Below are positions 25,545 to 36,290 of a stretch of DNA of 64,000 bases, one piece after another. The translations under genes and the position numbers were made by a program. This DNA is from Panulirus ornatus. Taxonomy: Eukaryota; Arthropoda; Malacostraca; Decapoda; Palinuridae. Each line of letters begins with the position of its first letter. Positions within the stretch are counted from its first letter, which is position 1. The DNA lies in contig NC_092271.1 in NCBI RefSeq assembly GCF_036320965.1, forward strand, positions 15,474,596 through 15,538,595, read 5' to 3'. The notes under the pieces are model-generated. The model did no database searches. It saw nothing but the letters and a program-made list of their open reading frames with translations, and was not told where the DNA came from.

Positions 25545-26345
25545 TATCCTGCGTTAGCGAGGTAGCACAAGGAAACAGACGAAAGAATGACCCAACCCAC
25601 CCACATACATATGTATATGCATACACGTCCACACACGCAAATATGCATACCTATACATCTCAATGTACACATATATATATACACACACAGACATGTACAT
25701 ATATACACATGTACATAGTTCATACTCTCTGCCTTTATTCATTCCCATCGCCACCCTGCCACACGAAATAACAACCTCCTACCCCCTCATGTGTGCGAGG
25801 TAGCGCTAGGAAAAGACAACAAAGGCCCCATTTGTTCACACTGTCTCTAGCTGTCATGTAATAATGCACCAAAACCACAGCTCCTTTTCCACATCCAGGC
25901 CCCACACAACTTTCCATGGTTTACCCCAGACGCTTCACATGCCCTGGTTCAATCCATTGACAGCACATTGACCCCGGTATACCGCATCGTTCCAATTCAC
26001 TCTATTCCTTGCACGCCTTTCACCCTCCTACATGTTCAGTCCCCAATCACTCAAAATCTTTTTCACTCCATCTTTCCACCTCCAATTTGGTCTCCCACTT
26101 CTCCTTGTTCCCTCCACCTCCGACACATATATCTTCTTGGTCAGTCTTTCCTCACTCATTCTCTCCATATGACCAAACCATTTCAAAACACCCTCTTCTG
26201 CTCTCTCAACCACACTCTTTTTATTTCCACACATCTCTCTTACCCTTACATTACTTACTCGATCAAACCACCTCACACCACATATTGTCCTCAAACATCT
26301 CAATTCCAGCACATCCACCCTCCTACGCACAACTCTATCCATAGC
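25545..26345 (-). mobile_element. LINE A 3' end, minus orientation
   Basis: The minus frame 26342-26028 reads the family A C-terminal domain (RRVDVLELRCLRTICGVRWF, then GRPNWRWKDGVKKIL), followed by the 3'UTR and a tail near 25545 ending GACAAAGCAAAATAGAATAG. The 5' part is missing. Confidence 0.9.
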
Positions 26346-27292
26346 CCACGCTTCATGGCTGATTCATGTGAGAAATTGCAGAAGCTGGTGACTGAGTTTG
26401 GTAAAGTGTGTGAAAGAAGAAAGTTAAGAGTAAATGTGAATAAGAGCAAGGTTATTAGGTACAGTAGGGTTGAGGGTCAAGTCAATTGGGAGGTAAGTTG
26501 GAATGGACAAAAACTGGAGGAAGTAAAGTGTTTTAGATATCTGGGAGTGGATCTGGCAGCGGATGGAACCATGGAAGCGGAAGTGGATCATAGGGTGGGG
26601 GAGGGGGCGAAAATCCTGGGAGTCTTGAAGAATGTGTGGAAGTCGAGAACATTATCTCGGAAAGCAAAAATGGGTATGTTTGAAGGAATAGTGGTTCCAA
26701 CAATGTCGTATGGTTGCGAGGCGTGGGCTATGGATAGAGTTGTGTGCAGGAGGATGGATGTGCTGGAAATGAGATGTTTGAGGACAATGTGTGGTGTGAG
26801 GTGGTTTGATCGAGTAAGTAACGTAAGGGTAAGAGAGATGTGTGGAAATAAAAAGAGCATGGTTGAGAGAGCAGAAGAGGGTGTTTTGAAATGGTTTGGG
26901 CACATGGAGAGAATGAGTGAAGAAAGATTGACCAAGAGGATATATGTGTCGGAGTTGGAGGGAACAAGGAGAAGTGGGAGACCAAATTGGAGGTGGAAAG
27001 ATGGAGTGAAAAAGATTTTGTGTGATTGGGGCCTGAACATGCAGGAGGATGAAAGGAGGGCAAGGAATAGAGTGAATTGGATCGATGTGGTATACCGGGG
27101 TTGACGTGCTGTCAGTGGATTGAATCAGGGCATGTGAAGCGTCTGGGGTAAACCATGGAAAGTTGTGTAGGTATGTATATTTGCGTGTGTGGACGTATGT
27201 ATATACATGTGTATGGGGGTGGGTTGGGCCATTTCTTTCGTCTGTTTCCTTGCGCTACCTCGCAAACGCGGGAGACAGCGACAAAGCAAAAA
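26346..27292 (+). mobile_element. LINE A 3' half, plus orientation
   Basis: The open frame runs from MADSCEKLQKLV through YLGVDLAADGT, YGCEAWAMDR and GRPNWRWKDG to a stop at 27102-27104. The 3'UTR follows and ends GACAAAGC then A12 and (ATT)n. It is the best preserved C-terminal half in the window, 5'-truncated just after RT motif C. Confidence 0.92.
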
Positions 27293-27334
27293 AAAAAAAT
27301 TATTATTATTATTATTTTCATATATTTATTTATA

Positions 27335-27715
27335 CTTGATCGCCATTTCCCACGTTAGCAAGGTAGTGCCAGGAAACACAAAGAAAGAATGGCCCATTGA
27401 AAGGTCTGTGGGGCCTGGATGTGGAAAGAGAGCTGTGGTTTCAATGCATTACACACGACAGCTAGAGACTGAGTGTGAACAAATGTGGCCTTTTTGTCTT
27501 TTCCTGGCAATACCTGGCAATGGGAATGGATGAAGGCAGCAAGTATAAAAGTGTGGATGTGTCTGTATTTGTATATGTATGTATACGTTGATATGTATAT
27601 GTGCGTGTATGGGCGTTTATGTGTATATATGCATATATGGGTTGGGCCATTCTTTGTCTGTTTCCTTGCGCTACTTCACTGACCCGGGAAACCGCAACTA
27701 AATATAATAATAAAT
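27335..27715 (+). mobile_element. LINE A 3'UTR-derived repeat (second tail copy)
   Basis: About 27396-27715 matches the 3'UTR of family A (block starting GGTCTGTGGGGCCTGG, ending with TTTCCTTGCGCTAC then AT-rich). About 27335-27395 is a short piece of the same tail in the opposite orientation. It may be a SINE sharing the LINE tail. Confidence 0.7.
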
Positions 27716-28137
27716 ATACATGTATATTGTTTATATTACAATCACACTGATGATGATTTTATGAATGGGTAATTGAACCTGAGTAGGAGTTCAGATAATT
27801 TCCTTTATTGAAATTTTTACAATAAACTACATGTTTCATTTAAGGAAACTACTTCATACACTGTAAACTTGTGTAAACTTCACAGAGTTTCAAATCCCAA
27901 CATAAGCACATTGGCTTGTACACCTTCTACCTTCATGTCAGAGTGGAAATTGTCCTGGTTGTTAAAGGGAAAGTTGGGGAGGTGCCTTGTGGCAAAGGGG
28001 GGGCTAGGCAAATGAGAATAGTAGGAGATAGAGACAAAAGTAACTGTGCACAGTAATAAGATTTGTTCTCTGTAATTTGTTTTTCTAATTACTTGCAAAT
28101 TTTGGCATAATACTAATACCAGATTAATTTATTACAG

Positions 28138-28231
28138 ATGACAGTGGCCAGCTACAAGATGCCAGTTCCTTAGATAAGACCTTAGATGTTTTCATCAGCT
28201 ATAGACGTTCTAATGGCTCACAGCTTGCAAG
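28138..28231 (+). CDS. SARM1: SARM1/Ect4 TIR domain exon 1
   Basis: The acceptor TTTATTACAG ends at 28137 and the donor CAAG|GTAAAT starts at 28232. It continues the split Asn codon from 25187 and ends with two bases of a Ser codon. It encodes the linker and the first TIR beta-strand, LDVFISYRRSNGSQLA, whose FISYRR signature is typical of SARM1 TIR domains. The TIR domain is the NAD+ hydrolase module. Confidence 0.96.
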
Positions 28232-28336
28232 GTAAATGCATTTTTGTTTTCACGACTAAATTTGTCATTTAAACATGTAGAATATTGATTATAAAAAATA
28301 TATATTGTATGGTAATAGCATTGTTTTCTCTTTCAG

Positions 28337-28526
28337 TTTATTAAAGGTCCATATGCAGCTCAAAGATTTCTCTGTATTCATTGATGTGGAGCGCTTAGAA
28401 GCGGGCAAGTTTGACAATAATTTACTTAATTCAATCCGCCAAGCAAAGAACTTCCTCTTGGTCCTAACACCAAATGCCCTAGACAGATGTATTGGTGATA
28501 CAGAGTGCAAAGATTGGGTTCACAGG
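28337..28526 (+). CDS. SARM1: SARM1/Ect4 TIR domain exon 2
   Basis: The acceptor CTCTTTCAG ends at 28336 and the donor AGG|GTATGT starts at 28527, in phase 0. It encodes the core of the TIR domain, with [15 protein letters not shown] (strand B and BB loop), [14 protein letters not shown] and CKDWVHR. The segment ends one residue before the catalytic glutamate. The sequence is intact and close to the family pattern. The long helix after the BB loop ([11 protein letters not shown]) is also present. Confidence 0.97.
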
Positions 28527-28984
28527 GTATGTATTGAATATGCATTGTTTTAAAGTTGTTTTTTCTCTATTACTGAGTTCATTTGTTTGTACATCATATA
28601 TAATCAGTTGTGTGTAGAAATGAAATCATTGCATAATCAAGATTAGAGACTCCCATCAAGCTTTTCTCCATAGTGCTAGTATTTTTCCATCCATAAGGGG
28701 TAAGAGCAATCTTTGATGTGTTTGAATCAGTGTTTGACAGATTGTTGATGTCATTAATACATATTGGAGTGAAGTTTCAGATATGTATATGTCTAGTAAA
28801 GTTTATTTTAAGACTGGGTTGGGTGGTTTAATGCTTGTCAAGTCATTAAAGGGTGAATGTGATTGTCATTGTCTTGTTTATTAGGCAAGGTGGGGATCTT
28901 ATTGTTGAAATATGAGACATGGTTAAGATTTATATTTCTGTCTGGGCAGTTGTGGATGATTATGAAATTGATTTGGATTTGAAG

Positions 28985-29335
28985 GGTTTACTGTTGTTAG
29001 GAGTAAATGTGAACAGGAGTGTTAGTGTTTGAGTTTTGGAGAGTGTGTGAAGGGAGGAAATTAGGAGTAAATGTGAACAGGAGCAAGGTTATTAGGCTTA
29101 GCGGTGCAGAGACAGGTTGGTTAAAATTATAGTAGTCCCAATTTTATTTTATGGCTGCAAGGCATAGGCTATGGATGAAAAATGTGTGGAGAAGAATGGA
29201 TATCTTGGAAATTAAATGTTTGAGGGTACTATTTAGTGTGAGGTGGTTTAATCAAGAAATTAAATATTCTGTAAAAGAAGGGTGTGGTAATAAAAGAGGA
29301 TGTGTTGAAATGGGTTATACATGGAGAATATGAGA
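28985..29335 (+). mobile_element. Decayed LINE A fragment
   Basis: Translated pieces VNRSKVIRL and RRMDILEIKCLRVL match the family A C-terminal domain with deletions between them. It lies in the intron between TIR exons 2 and 3. Confidence 0.75.
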
Positions 29336-29449
29336 TGGCCATGATTTGGGCACTCATTATTCCATGCCATCTCAGCTACCATTAACACTATAGCTAAATA
29401 TATGTATTGTACCTGTATTTACAAATATATATTTAAATGTTTCATTTAG

Positions 29450-29571
29450 GAGATTGTGGAAGCACTGCAGTCTGGCTGTAACATCATTCCCATCACTGAT
29501 AACTTCCAATGGCCAGATTCTGAAGAACTACCTGAAGACATGCAAGCAGTCTGCTGTTTCAATGGTGTCAG
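29450..29571 (+). CDS. SARM1: SARM1/Ect4 TIR domain exon 3, begins with the catalytic Glu
   Basis: The acceptor TTTCATTTAG ends at 29449. The first codon, GAG at 29450-29452, aligns with human Glu642, the catalytic residue of SARM1 NADase (context DWVHR|EIVEAL). The rest encodes [12 protein letters not shown] and [14 protein letters not shown], conserved in the family. The donor AG|GTGTGT starts at 29572 and leaves two bases (AG) of an Arg codon. Confidence 0.96.
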
Positions 29572-30555
29572 GTGTGTAATGAATAAATTGTTTTAGTACG
29601 AAATGCGACTGTTTTTCAGTGATGACACTTTATAATATGTATATCCTTTCATTGTTTTAACCATTCAAAATATCATGTTATTGCTTTCACTTGTTGTCAC
29701 TTTATCACCAATATTTTTGACTTCCTGTTTCTTAGCTCTCATTTCTGCAATAATCTTGAATTGAATCCTTCTCTTTCATGACTAGTATAGTTTACAAAAA
29801 GCAAGATGCCAGATTAATATCCTTTCGTACTTTTTAAATGTTAGTGACGAAAGAAGTTGCACCTTAGGAACTAATTGGAAAACTGAGGGCTGTGTCAACT
29901 AGCTGACATTGAAATGCACTAGTTTAAAGATTGATTAGAATTTGCAGGGCCTGTGGGATAATTAATACTGTCTACATGCAAAGTTAAAGCCAGCATGAGA
30001 GACAGGAGAATGTAGGGAAAAAAGTATACCGATTGACAAAGTACCTCACTCTTCAAGGCCTCAGAAAATATTAAAATTTCTTATGATTCATGTGTAAATG
30101 TACAGGGGCTTATTGTTTTCTGAGCATTACTTTATAAACTATAACTGCTGTACTCAGTATGAGTATGCAGAATTCATTTCTTCCTAAAATCTTAAACTCA
30201 TCGTTTTCATCTCATGTTATTCATAGTTTATACAGTCCGAATGTTTTTGTGAATTTCTGAGATACTTGCCAGTTGTTGGTGGTAGATAGTAATTTTTCAG
30301 TGTCATTTATTCATTTATTGTAGATTTTGTGAATTTAAAAAGAAAAATTTTTCCATTTGAAGATTCTATTATTACAAAGTTTGTGGTCATCTTGAGTTAC
30401 TTGTCAGTTTTATATACTAATTAGGGTAAATGTCATTATGATGGTAACTTAATTTTCATTTGTTTTTCCATCTCTCACAGTCATAGATATTCAGGGCATT
30501 GCAACATGGATGACATAGGTTTATTGAAATTGTCTCAGTTGTTTCTGAATTTGAA
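29572..30555. other. SARM1 intron, no features seen
   Basis: AT-rich unique sequence before the LINE A copy at 30560. Confidence 0.5.
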
Positions 30556-30559
30556 ATTC

Positions 30560-32310
30560 ATAATAACAAAATTATACCCTGGGGTGGAAGAGAAAGAATT
30601 TTACCTCTGTATTTCCAGTGTGTCATAGAAGGCAACCAAAGGAGGCAGGATCAGGGGGCTGCAAACCCTTCCCTTTTTGTCTTTGAATTTTTAAAAGATG
30701 GGTCAGAAGAAGGAGTCAAGCACAAAGTGTGCATCCTCCTCAAAGGCTTAGGCTGGGGTGTCTAAATGTGTGTATATGTAACCAAGATGAGAAGAGAAGA
30801 GATATAGGTAATATGTTTGAGAAAATAAACCTGGATTTTGTAAAACAAAGATCAAGGAAAAAGGGAAATTGGTATGAAAATGTCATTGTAGTAATGTCAG
30901 GGGTTGGTGAGACGAGCTAAAGGAAGGAGTAGCACAACTGAAAATGAAGTTGGGATTGTATGAGAGTGTAAGGAAGTGAATTCTAGATTAATGTGAGTAA
31001 AAATGAAAAAGGATGGTGATAGGTTGATGATTTTTAGTGTTTAAGCACCCGGCCATGAGAATAAAGATCATGAGAAGTAAGTTCTTTGGGAGCAGCTGAG
31101 TTTGTTGGTAGTTTTGACGTAAGTACTAAGTAGTAGTGATGGGTGATTTGAATTTGAAGGTGAGCAGTGTGGCTGTTGAGGATTTAGTTTTATGAATGGA
31201 AATGGTGAACAGCTTGTGGAGTTGTACGCTGAAAAAGGACAGGTGATTTAGAACCTGGTTTAAAATGAGGGAAGAGAAGAGAAAATGAGCCCAAGTGAAG
31301 GTTGGTCTCCAGCAGAGGTGTGTGATGTCACCATTATTGTTTAATTTGTTTATTGATGGGGTGATGAGGGAGTAATTGTAGAAGTCTCGGAGAGAGACAA
31401 TTGTTGTTTGCTGATGATACAGTACTGGTGGCAGATTCCATTGAGAAACTGCAGAAGTTGGTGGCTGAATTTGGAAATGTGTGTGAAAGGAGGAAGTTGA
31501 GTAAATATGAATAAATTCAAGGTTTTAGGTTTAGTGGGGTTGAGGGACAGCTTAGTTAGGGTGTGAGTTTGAAGAGAAAAATTTGAGGAAATGAAGTGAT
31601 TTAGATACCTATGAGTGGAGTGGACATGGCAGTGAATGGAACCATGGAAGAGCAAATGAGCCATAGGATGGGTGAGGCAGTGAATGGAACAATGGAAGTG
31701 GAAGTGAGTCATAGGGTGGGTGAGATGGCAAAGGTAGTGGGAGTGCTGAAGAATGTGTGGAAAGACAGATCATTGTCTGGAAGGGCAAAAATGGGCCTGT
31801 TTGAAGGTATAGTGGTACCAACAATATTATGTGGATGCGAGGTATGGGCTGTAGATAAGGTGTGAGGTGATTTGATTAAGAAATGAGAAGAAAGATTTGT
31901 GGGAATACAAACAGTTTGGATTGGAGCTGAACTGCGTGTGCTGAAATGGCTTGACATATGAAGAGAATGAGTGAGGAAAGGTTGACAAAAGTGGAGGGAA
32001 CAAGTTGGAGATGGAAGGATGGAGTAAAAAAGGGGCAATAGACTTGCATGGGATAGAGTGAATTGAAATGATGTGATTTACAGGGGTCAATTTGTTGTCA
32101 TTGGTCCGACCCAGGGCATGTGAAGCATCTGGGTTAAACCATTTACAGGTCTTTGGAGCTCAGTTGAGGATAGCAAACTGTGATTTCAATCCATTGCACA
32201 TGACAGCTAGAGAATAACTGTCAGATGTAACCTTTCTTCATCTGTTCTTGGCACTACCTTGCTAAAGTGAGAAATGGGGATGAAATATGAAAAAATAAAA
32301 ATTGTGAAAT
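30560..32310 (+). mobile_element. LINE A copy spanning 5' start to 3' tail, heavily deleted
   Basis: It starts with the family 5' leader (CCCTGGGGT..., gtgtcataGAAGGC) at 30578. N-terminal endonuclease traces (CLNVCICNQDEK at 30750) follow, then large internal loss, then RT C-terminal traces (31400-31870), and the 3'UTR with an A-rich end at 32290-32310. It has many stops and is an old copy. Confidence 0.8.
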
Positions 32311-32535
32311 TCACCTTTGTTCTGGTAGTACTTTAAGTTATCTAGTTTGAATTGCTAGTTTGAACTGATAATACCACCCCTAAATCCATGACCCTTATAG
32401 ATGTTCTTAGAAATGTATTCATATTCTGGACCATGTTAAAAATTACTATTTATAGGCAGCTTATTTGCACTGTGAACAGATTGAATTCTTTCCATATTCT
32501 TTTTCATGTATGTTAACAATTAAAAAAATTTCCAG

Positions 32536-32770
32536 ATGGATCCACGATTATCAGGATGCCTGCGTAGACAAAATGGAAAGGTTTATGCGTGGAGAATGTA
32601 ATGTCCGTGGAGATGGTCCACTTGGTCGCTATGGTAGTAGAAGTGTGGAAGGTGGTATGGCTACTCCTGGGACGCCATCCACTCTACCAAGAGCACCAAT
32701 ATATCAGCGCACTACAAGCACAGAAAGCGGCAAGGGTTCATCATGTTCAGATAAAGACCCTAAAGACTGA
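32536..32770 (+). CDS. SARM1: SARM1/Ect4 TIR end and C-terminal tail (short form, stop at 32768)
   Basis: The acceptor AATTTCCAG ends at 32535. The exon encodes [20 protein letters not shown], matching the last helix of SARM1 TIR domains, then a tail rich in Gly, Ser, Thr and Pro ending DKDPKD before TGA at 32768-32770. A possible internal donor, AAAG|GTTTAT at 32581, leaves AG, which fits the acceptor at 34192 exactly and would swap the tail for a longer one. I see no AATAAA close downstream of the TGA, so how this form ends is unclear. Confidence 0.9.
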
Positions 32771-32924
32771 CGGGGCGACCCTGCATTGGTTAAACATAGA
32801 AGGTATATTTTCTATACACTTTCAGTGTTAGTATAGGAGCATTGCTAACTCATTCCATAGTTTCATATGAGAATTTCATACTTCATGTGATTAGCTGCTA
32901 TTACATTTGTCAGAGCCTAAGCTA

Positions 32925-33080
32925 CAGCTAGGAGAAACCATGGAGAGGTTTGTGGGATCTAGTTGTGGAAAGGGGACAGTGGTTTTGATGTATTACAAAT
33001 GACAGCTAAAGATTGGATGTCAGCAAATGAGGCTTTTCTTTGTGTGTTCCATGCACTACCTCACTAATGTGGGAATTGGT
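32925..33080 (+). mobile_element. LINE A 3'UTR fragment
   Basis: It matches the block CCATGGAGAGGTTTGTGGGA through the terminal CACTACCTCACTAATGTGGG segment of the family A tail. Confidence 0.7.
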
Positions 33081-34191
33081 AAACAAATATGGAAGAAAGA
33101 CATTTCTTAGGGCATTACCCTTCTACTTTATATCACTTGGGCATTTTAAGCTTGTCTTTAGAAGTTTCTCATTATACTGCTCCCAATTTAAAGGGGTGGA
33201 CAGGGTGCATAGCCTTTTTTATAACCTCATCCAATGTTCACTGATGTGAAAAAACAAAATCATATGAACATCAACACAAATAATTTTTTTTACTTCACAT
33301 AATAAGTTGGTTTATCAAGTGCAGCCATTCTCTCTGCATGCCTCCTTCACACATAGGATGTTTCCATTGCACCTATTGTTTAAAAACACCTATTGCATCT
33401 TTATCTGATACATCTCTATCCCTGATTGATTCTTGTTAGATCTGCCCATTGCTGCCACTGGTTCACCTTTTCCACAAACATTCATCTTTATTACCTCATC
33501 TTCTTGGCTAATCTTTCATCTACCCTTTTTACACAATCACACCATTTTAAAATCTCATGCAAACCTTTCTAATGTCTTCATACTGTACATCTTGTATTTT
33601 CATTTTTTCCTCTGTCCTCCTGATTGCAGCAGTAGTATGTAAGTATGCATCAGATTTTCACAATTCACATATATTCATTCCACTCACTAGAGTTTCCTGA
33701 GCACCCTTCTACCTTCTCTTTCATTTATCATATATTCTACTCACCTATGAACCTGGATTTCTTGGTGTTAGTGGTTATAAGCACATTTTTTCATCCTAGG
33801 TAATCTGCACCTTTTATGAGGATTATTTACAAAACTGGGGTTCCCTGTATCCCATGGGATAGTTCTGTGTGCAGGGATGCCATATTTCATGCATTAGACA
33901 TGCCACTCAGATAGTTTACCAGTTGTGTAAATAATCTTTACATACTTTGAGAGTAGGTCTCTCCGACTCCATATATGTTTTGCATACCAATATTCAATTG
34001 AAATTTGCGGAAGCAGAAATTATTTTTCTTGAGAATTCTTTAACCAAGTTATAGGTTTCATATCTTGCATTTCCAACCTGTTCAATATACAAGGTATAAT
34101 TGTGGCATCCATTAGCTTTTTTTTTTGTAATGAACTTGTTGACATGCACAAAATATTTGTCATAGTTGCTGATTGAAGATGTCATTAACAG
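33081..34191. other. Sequence between the two candidate SARM1 last exons; nothing recognised
   Basis: AT-rich. A pyrimidine-rich part at 33390-33760 may be an old repeat, but I cannot assign it. Confidence 0.4.
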
Positions 34192-34771
34192 GTTATTAGC
34201 CACAAGTAGCCCTCGATCTGCTTCACCTATGAGGTTGGGTGGTAGAGCAGCCAGCCCAGTACCACGTCTCCCAGTACGGGGTGCAGCTGGCCGGGGAGTA
34301 GGGACAGCTTCACCCTTACTTCCACGTCCACATCGCCGCACACTTCCTCCTTCTCGTTCTGTAAGTCTTGACACAGGCTTGGATACAAATAATGCTGTTG
34401 CATCAGACCCTGAAACTGCTTCTGAGGTGGTGAACTCTTGTGAACAGTACCTGCAGCAGCAGCAGCAACCAGGACAGCAGTTGCAGCAGCAACAAAGTGC
34501 AGAGCCTCAACCTCCTCGGCGAAGGTTGAGTAGTATACCTTGTGACAGCAGTCCCATAGTGGAAGAGGAGTGTGGAATTGAAGAATCTGGCCATCCGTCA
34601 TCCATAGAAGATGTTGGTGACAGTAAAGACTTGCATCCTCCTGCGGACTCATCCAGGTCCTCCATAACATCTTCACGGCGTTCATCTGTCACCTCTACAG
34701 ATGACATCACCAGAAAATCCTCATTCGTGAACAAGTGTATGACACGCGTAAAAGGCTTAATCAAGAAATAG
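34192..34771 (+). CDS. SARM1: Candidate alternative last coding exon of SARM1/Ect4 (polyQ, Ser/Arg-rich tail)
   Basis: The acceptor GTCATTAACAG ends at 34191. The frame is open to TAG at 34769-34771 (about 192 codons). The first base completes a codon begun with AG, which fits either a donor inside the previous exon (32581) or the donor at 29572; the totals would be 1174 or 1159 codons. The tail has many SP, RS and RxxS sites (RSVSLD, RKSSFV), a Gln run interrupted by PGQQL, an acidic middle part and a basic end (CMTRVKGLIKK). Codon use looks genuine. No domain is recognised. It could belong to a separate gene, but strand, phase and the nearby poly(A) signals favour SARM1. Confidence 0.65.
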
Positions 34772-35981
34772 TGTTCTCGGACATGTTGCCGTAATTGAAA
34801 GGAGTGCTTGTGGTAATACCATATTGTGAGGTCAGTGCTTGCAAACCTCACTGCGAGAGGACGCATACATAACCAGTGCAGGGAAGTATAGATCCTCTGT
34901 GCCAGGTGTTGGGACCATAAAGGCCTGAGAACTTACTTAGTTACGGTCACCCACTTGGCTCAGGTTAAGTTCAGGTCATTAGACATTTCTCTAGCGAACC
35001 CAGCTACTGATGCCAAAATCAAAAATTTTGATCATATGACATATAAGCTGGTGATAAGAGTGAGAGGAGTAAAATGAGACATGATCAAATTACCCAAAAA
35101 TTAATCCTGCCATTTTTTTAAGTAGCAGCTGATCACTATTAAGCAAAAGATTTGTGAATTCGTCATAAATTAATACAAGAAGCATTTATTTTCATACAGT
35201 TATCCTGTATAGTATTCTTTTACTTTATTAGAAATCTTAAAACAAATGTGTGATATCTTCCTAAACTTTATGTAGCATGCAGTGGCAACTTTGGCATTTA
35301 TAAACTCAAAATTCTGGTAATATCTGTATATATGTTTTAATGAAAAAAACAGTTGAGTATTATGAACTAATTACATTGTTGCAAAAAAAATGTATAAGTA
35401 CAGTATTTCAAAATTATTTATCATGGTTTGTTCATATTTTGTTGATACCAGTGTCACAGATGCTATCAACATATCCAATGATATATATAAAGCATTCCCT
35501 GAATTATTCAGGGTTCTCAGAGTGTACAATATTGTAACATATTATGTATATCTGTATAGCATTGGTATCCCAGTGTAATAACTTTACATTTTTTAGTTGT
35601 CCTACTGTCCATTAGATATTTTAAACATTTAAAAAAATTTAAGATTTATATTCCATAGTGAAGAGTTCCAAAGAATAGTCTCTTCATTTACAGAAACAAA
35701 TATTGTTTACCCACTGTAAATGTATTAGTCATGGTTTCTAATTTTAGAATTTGTTTTCAGTGATAACATGTTTATAGTGATAACCTGTTGTTCATCAGTT
35801 GTGAGCTGGTGATTATTGTTTGTCCTTGTAAATAGATGTTGGCAACTAACGTGTAAGATTGAGATTTATTATTTTTACACGCAGTAGCCTGGAGCTTAAA
35901 ATAAATATTATTTAAGTAATGCAAAATATGTCTATTATTATCTTATCTCTGGCCATGTTGTAAATGACCAGAAATAATAAA
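34772..35981 (+). other. Probable SARM1 3'UTR with two poly(A) signals
   Basis: AT-rich sequence without a credible ORF follows the stop at 34771. AATAAA hexamers lie at 35900-35905 and 35976-35981. A SINE fragment starts just after, at about 36008. The UTR extent is inferred. Confidence 0.5.
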
Positions 35982-36007
35982 TGCATGCCCCCTGGGTTAG
36001 TTATATG

Positions 36008-36105
36008 CTTGTTTTTCCAAAAGAAGGAAGAGAGAAGGGTACCAAGTGAGGATATTCCCTCTCAGGCTCATTCCTTTGTTCTTAACACTATATGGCAAAA
36101 ATGTA
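36008..36105 (+). mobile_element. SINE fragment (same family as 56335-56582)
   Basis: It matches, in reverse sense, the block around CCAAAAGAAGGAACAGAGAAGG and GTTCTTAACGCTA of the SINE at 56.4 kb, with substitutions. Confidence 0.65.
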
Positions 36106-36117
36106 TGAAAATTTTAA

Positions 36118-36290
36118 TTTATGCTTAGTCGCTGTCCCGCGTTAGCAAGGTAGCGCAAGTAAACAGATGAAAAATGACCCAACCCACACACATACACATA
36201 CCTAAACACCCACACGTGTATATATAGATATATATGCACCGACACCACAGCTCCCTTTCCACATCTAGGCCCCACAAAACTTTCACATGG
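36118..36290 (-). mobile_element. LINE A 3' tail, minus orientation
   Basis: It starts with GTCGCTGTCCCGCGTTAGC and ends with CCACATCTAGGCCCCACAAA, the reverse of the family A 3'UTR. Its inner part forms the outer end of the large palindrome. Confidence 0.85.

Larger units (their letters stand above)
25188..28137. other. SARM1 intron between SAM2 and TIR exons, filled with inverted LINE A 3' ends
   Basis: About 2.95 kb. About 2.1 kb of it is LINE-derived (25545-27715), arranged as minus then plus copies; the rest is unique AT-rich sequence. Confidence 0.85.
5882..35981 (+). other. SARM1: SARM1/Ect4 gene, whole span as modelled (multi-exon)
   Basis: Exons were chained by GT/AG sites and reading phase. 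Ten coding exons ending at the stop at 32768-32770 sum to 3132 nt, exactly 1044 codons. The order is low-complexity N-terminus, ARM repeats, two SAM domains, TIR. This is the SARM1 architecture (Ect4/dSarm in flies, TIR-1 in nematodes). Family knowledge: a cytosolic or mitochondria-associated octameric NAD+ hydrolase, held inactive by NAD+ in an ARM pocket and activated by NMN; it drives axon degeneration and affects innate immune signalling. The 5' end is not resolved: exon 5882 could hold the start ATG (5885-5887) behind a 5'UTR exon, or continue from an upstream coding exon. The 3' limit is the second AATAAA at 35976-35981. Introns carry many LINE fragments. Confidence 0.9.

Noticed and set aside
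26009..26344. Pro/Ser/His-rich plus-strand ORFs (also at 26588-27063, 39205-39785, 43078-43902, 45709-46529 and 52701-53061)
   Set aside because: These are antisense readings of LINE A coding sequence. The sense strand gives recognisable endonuclease or RT motifs.
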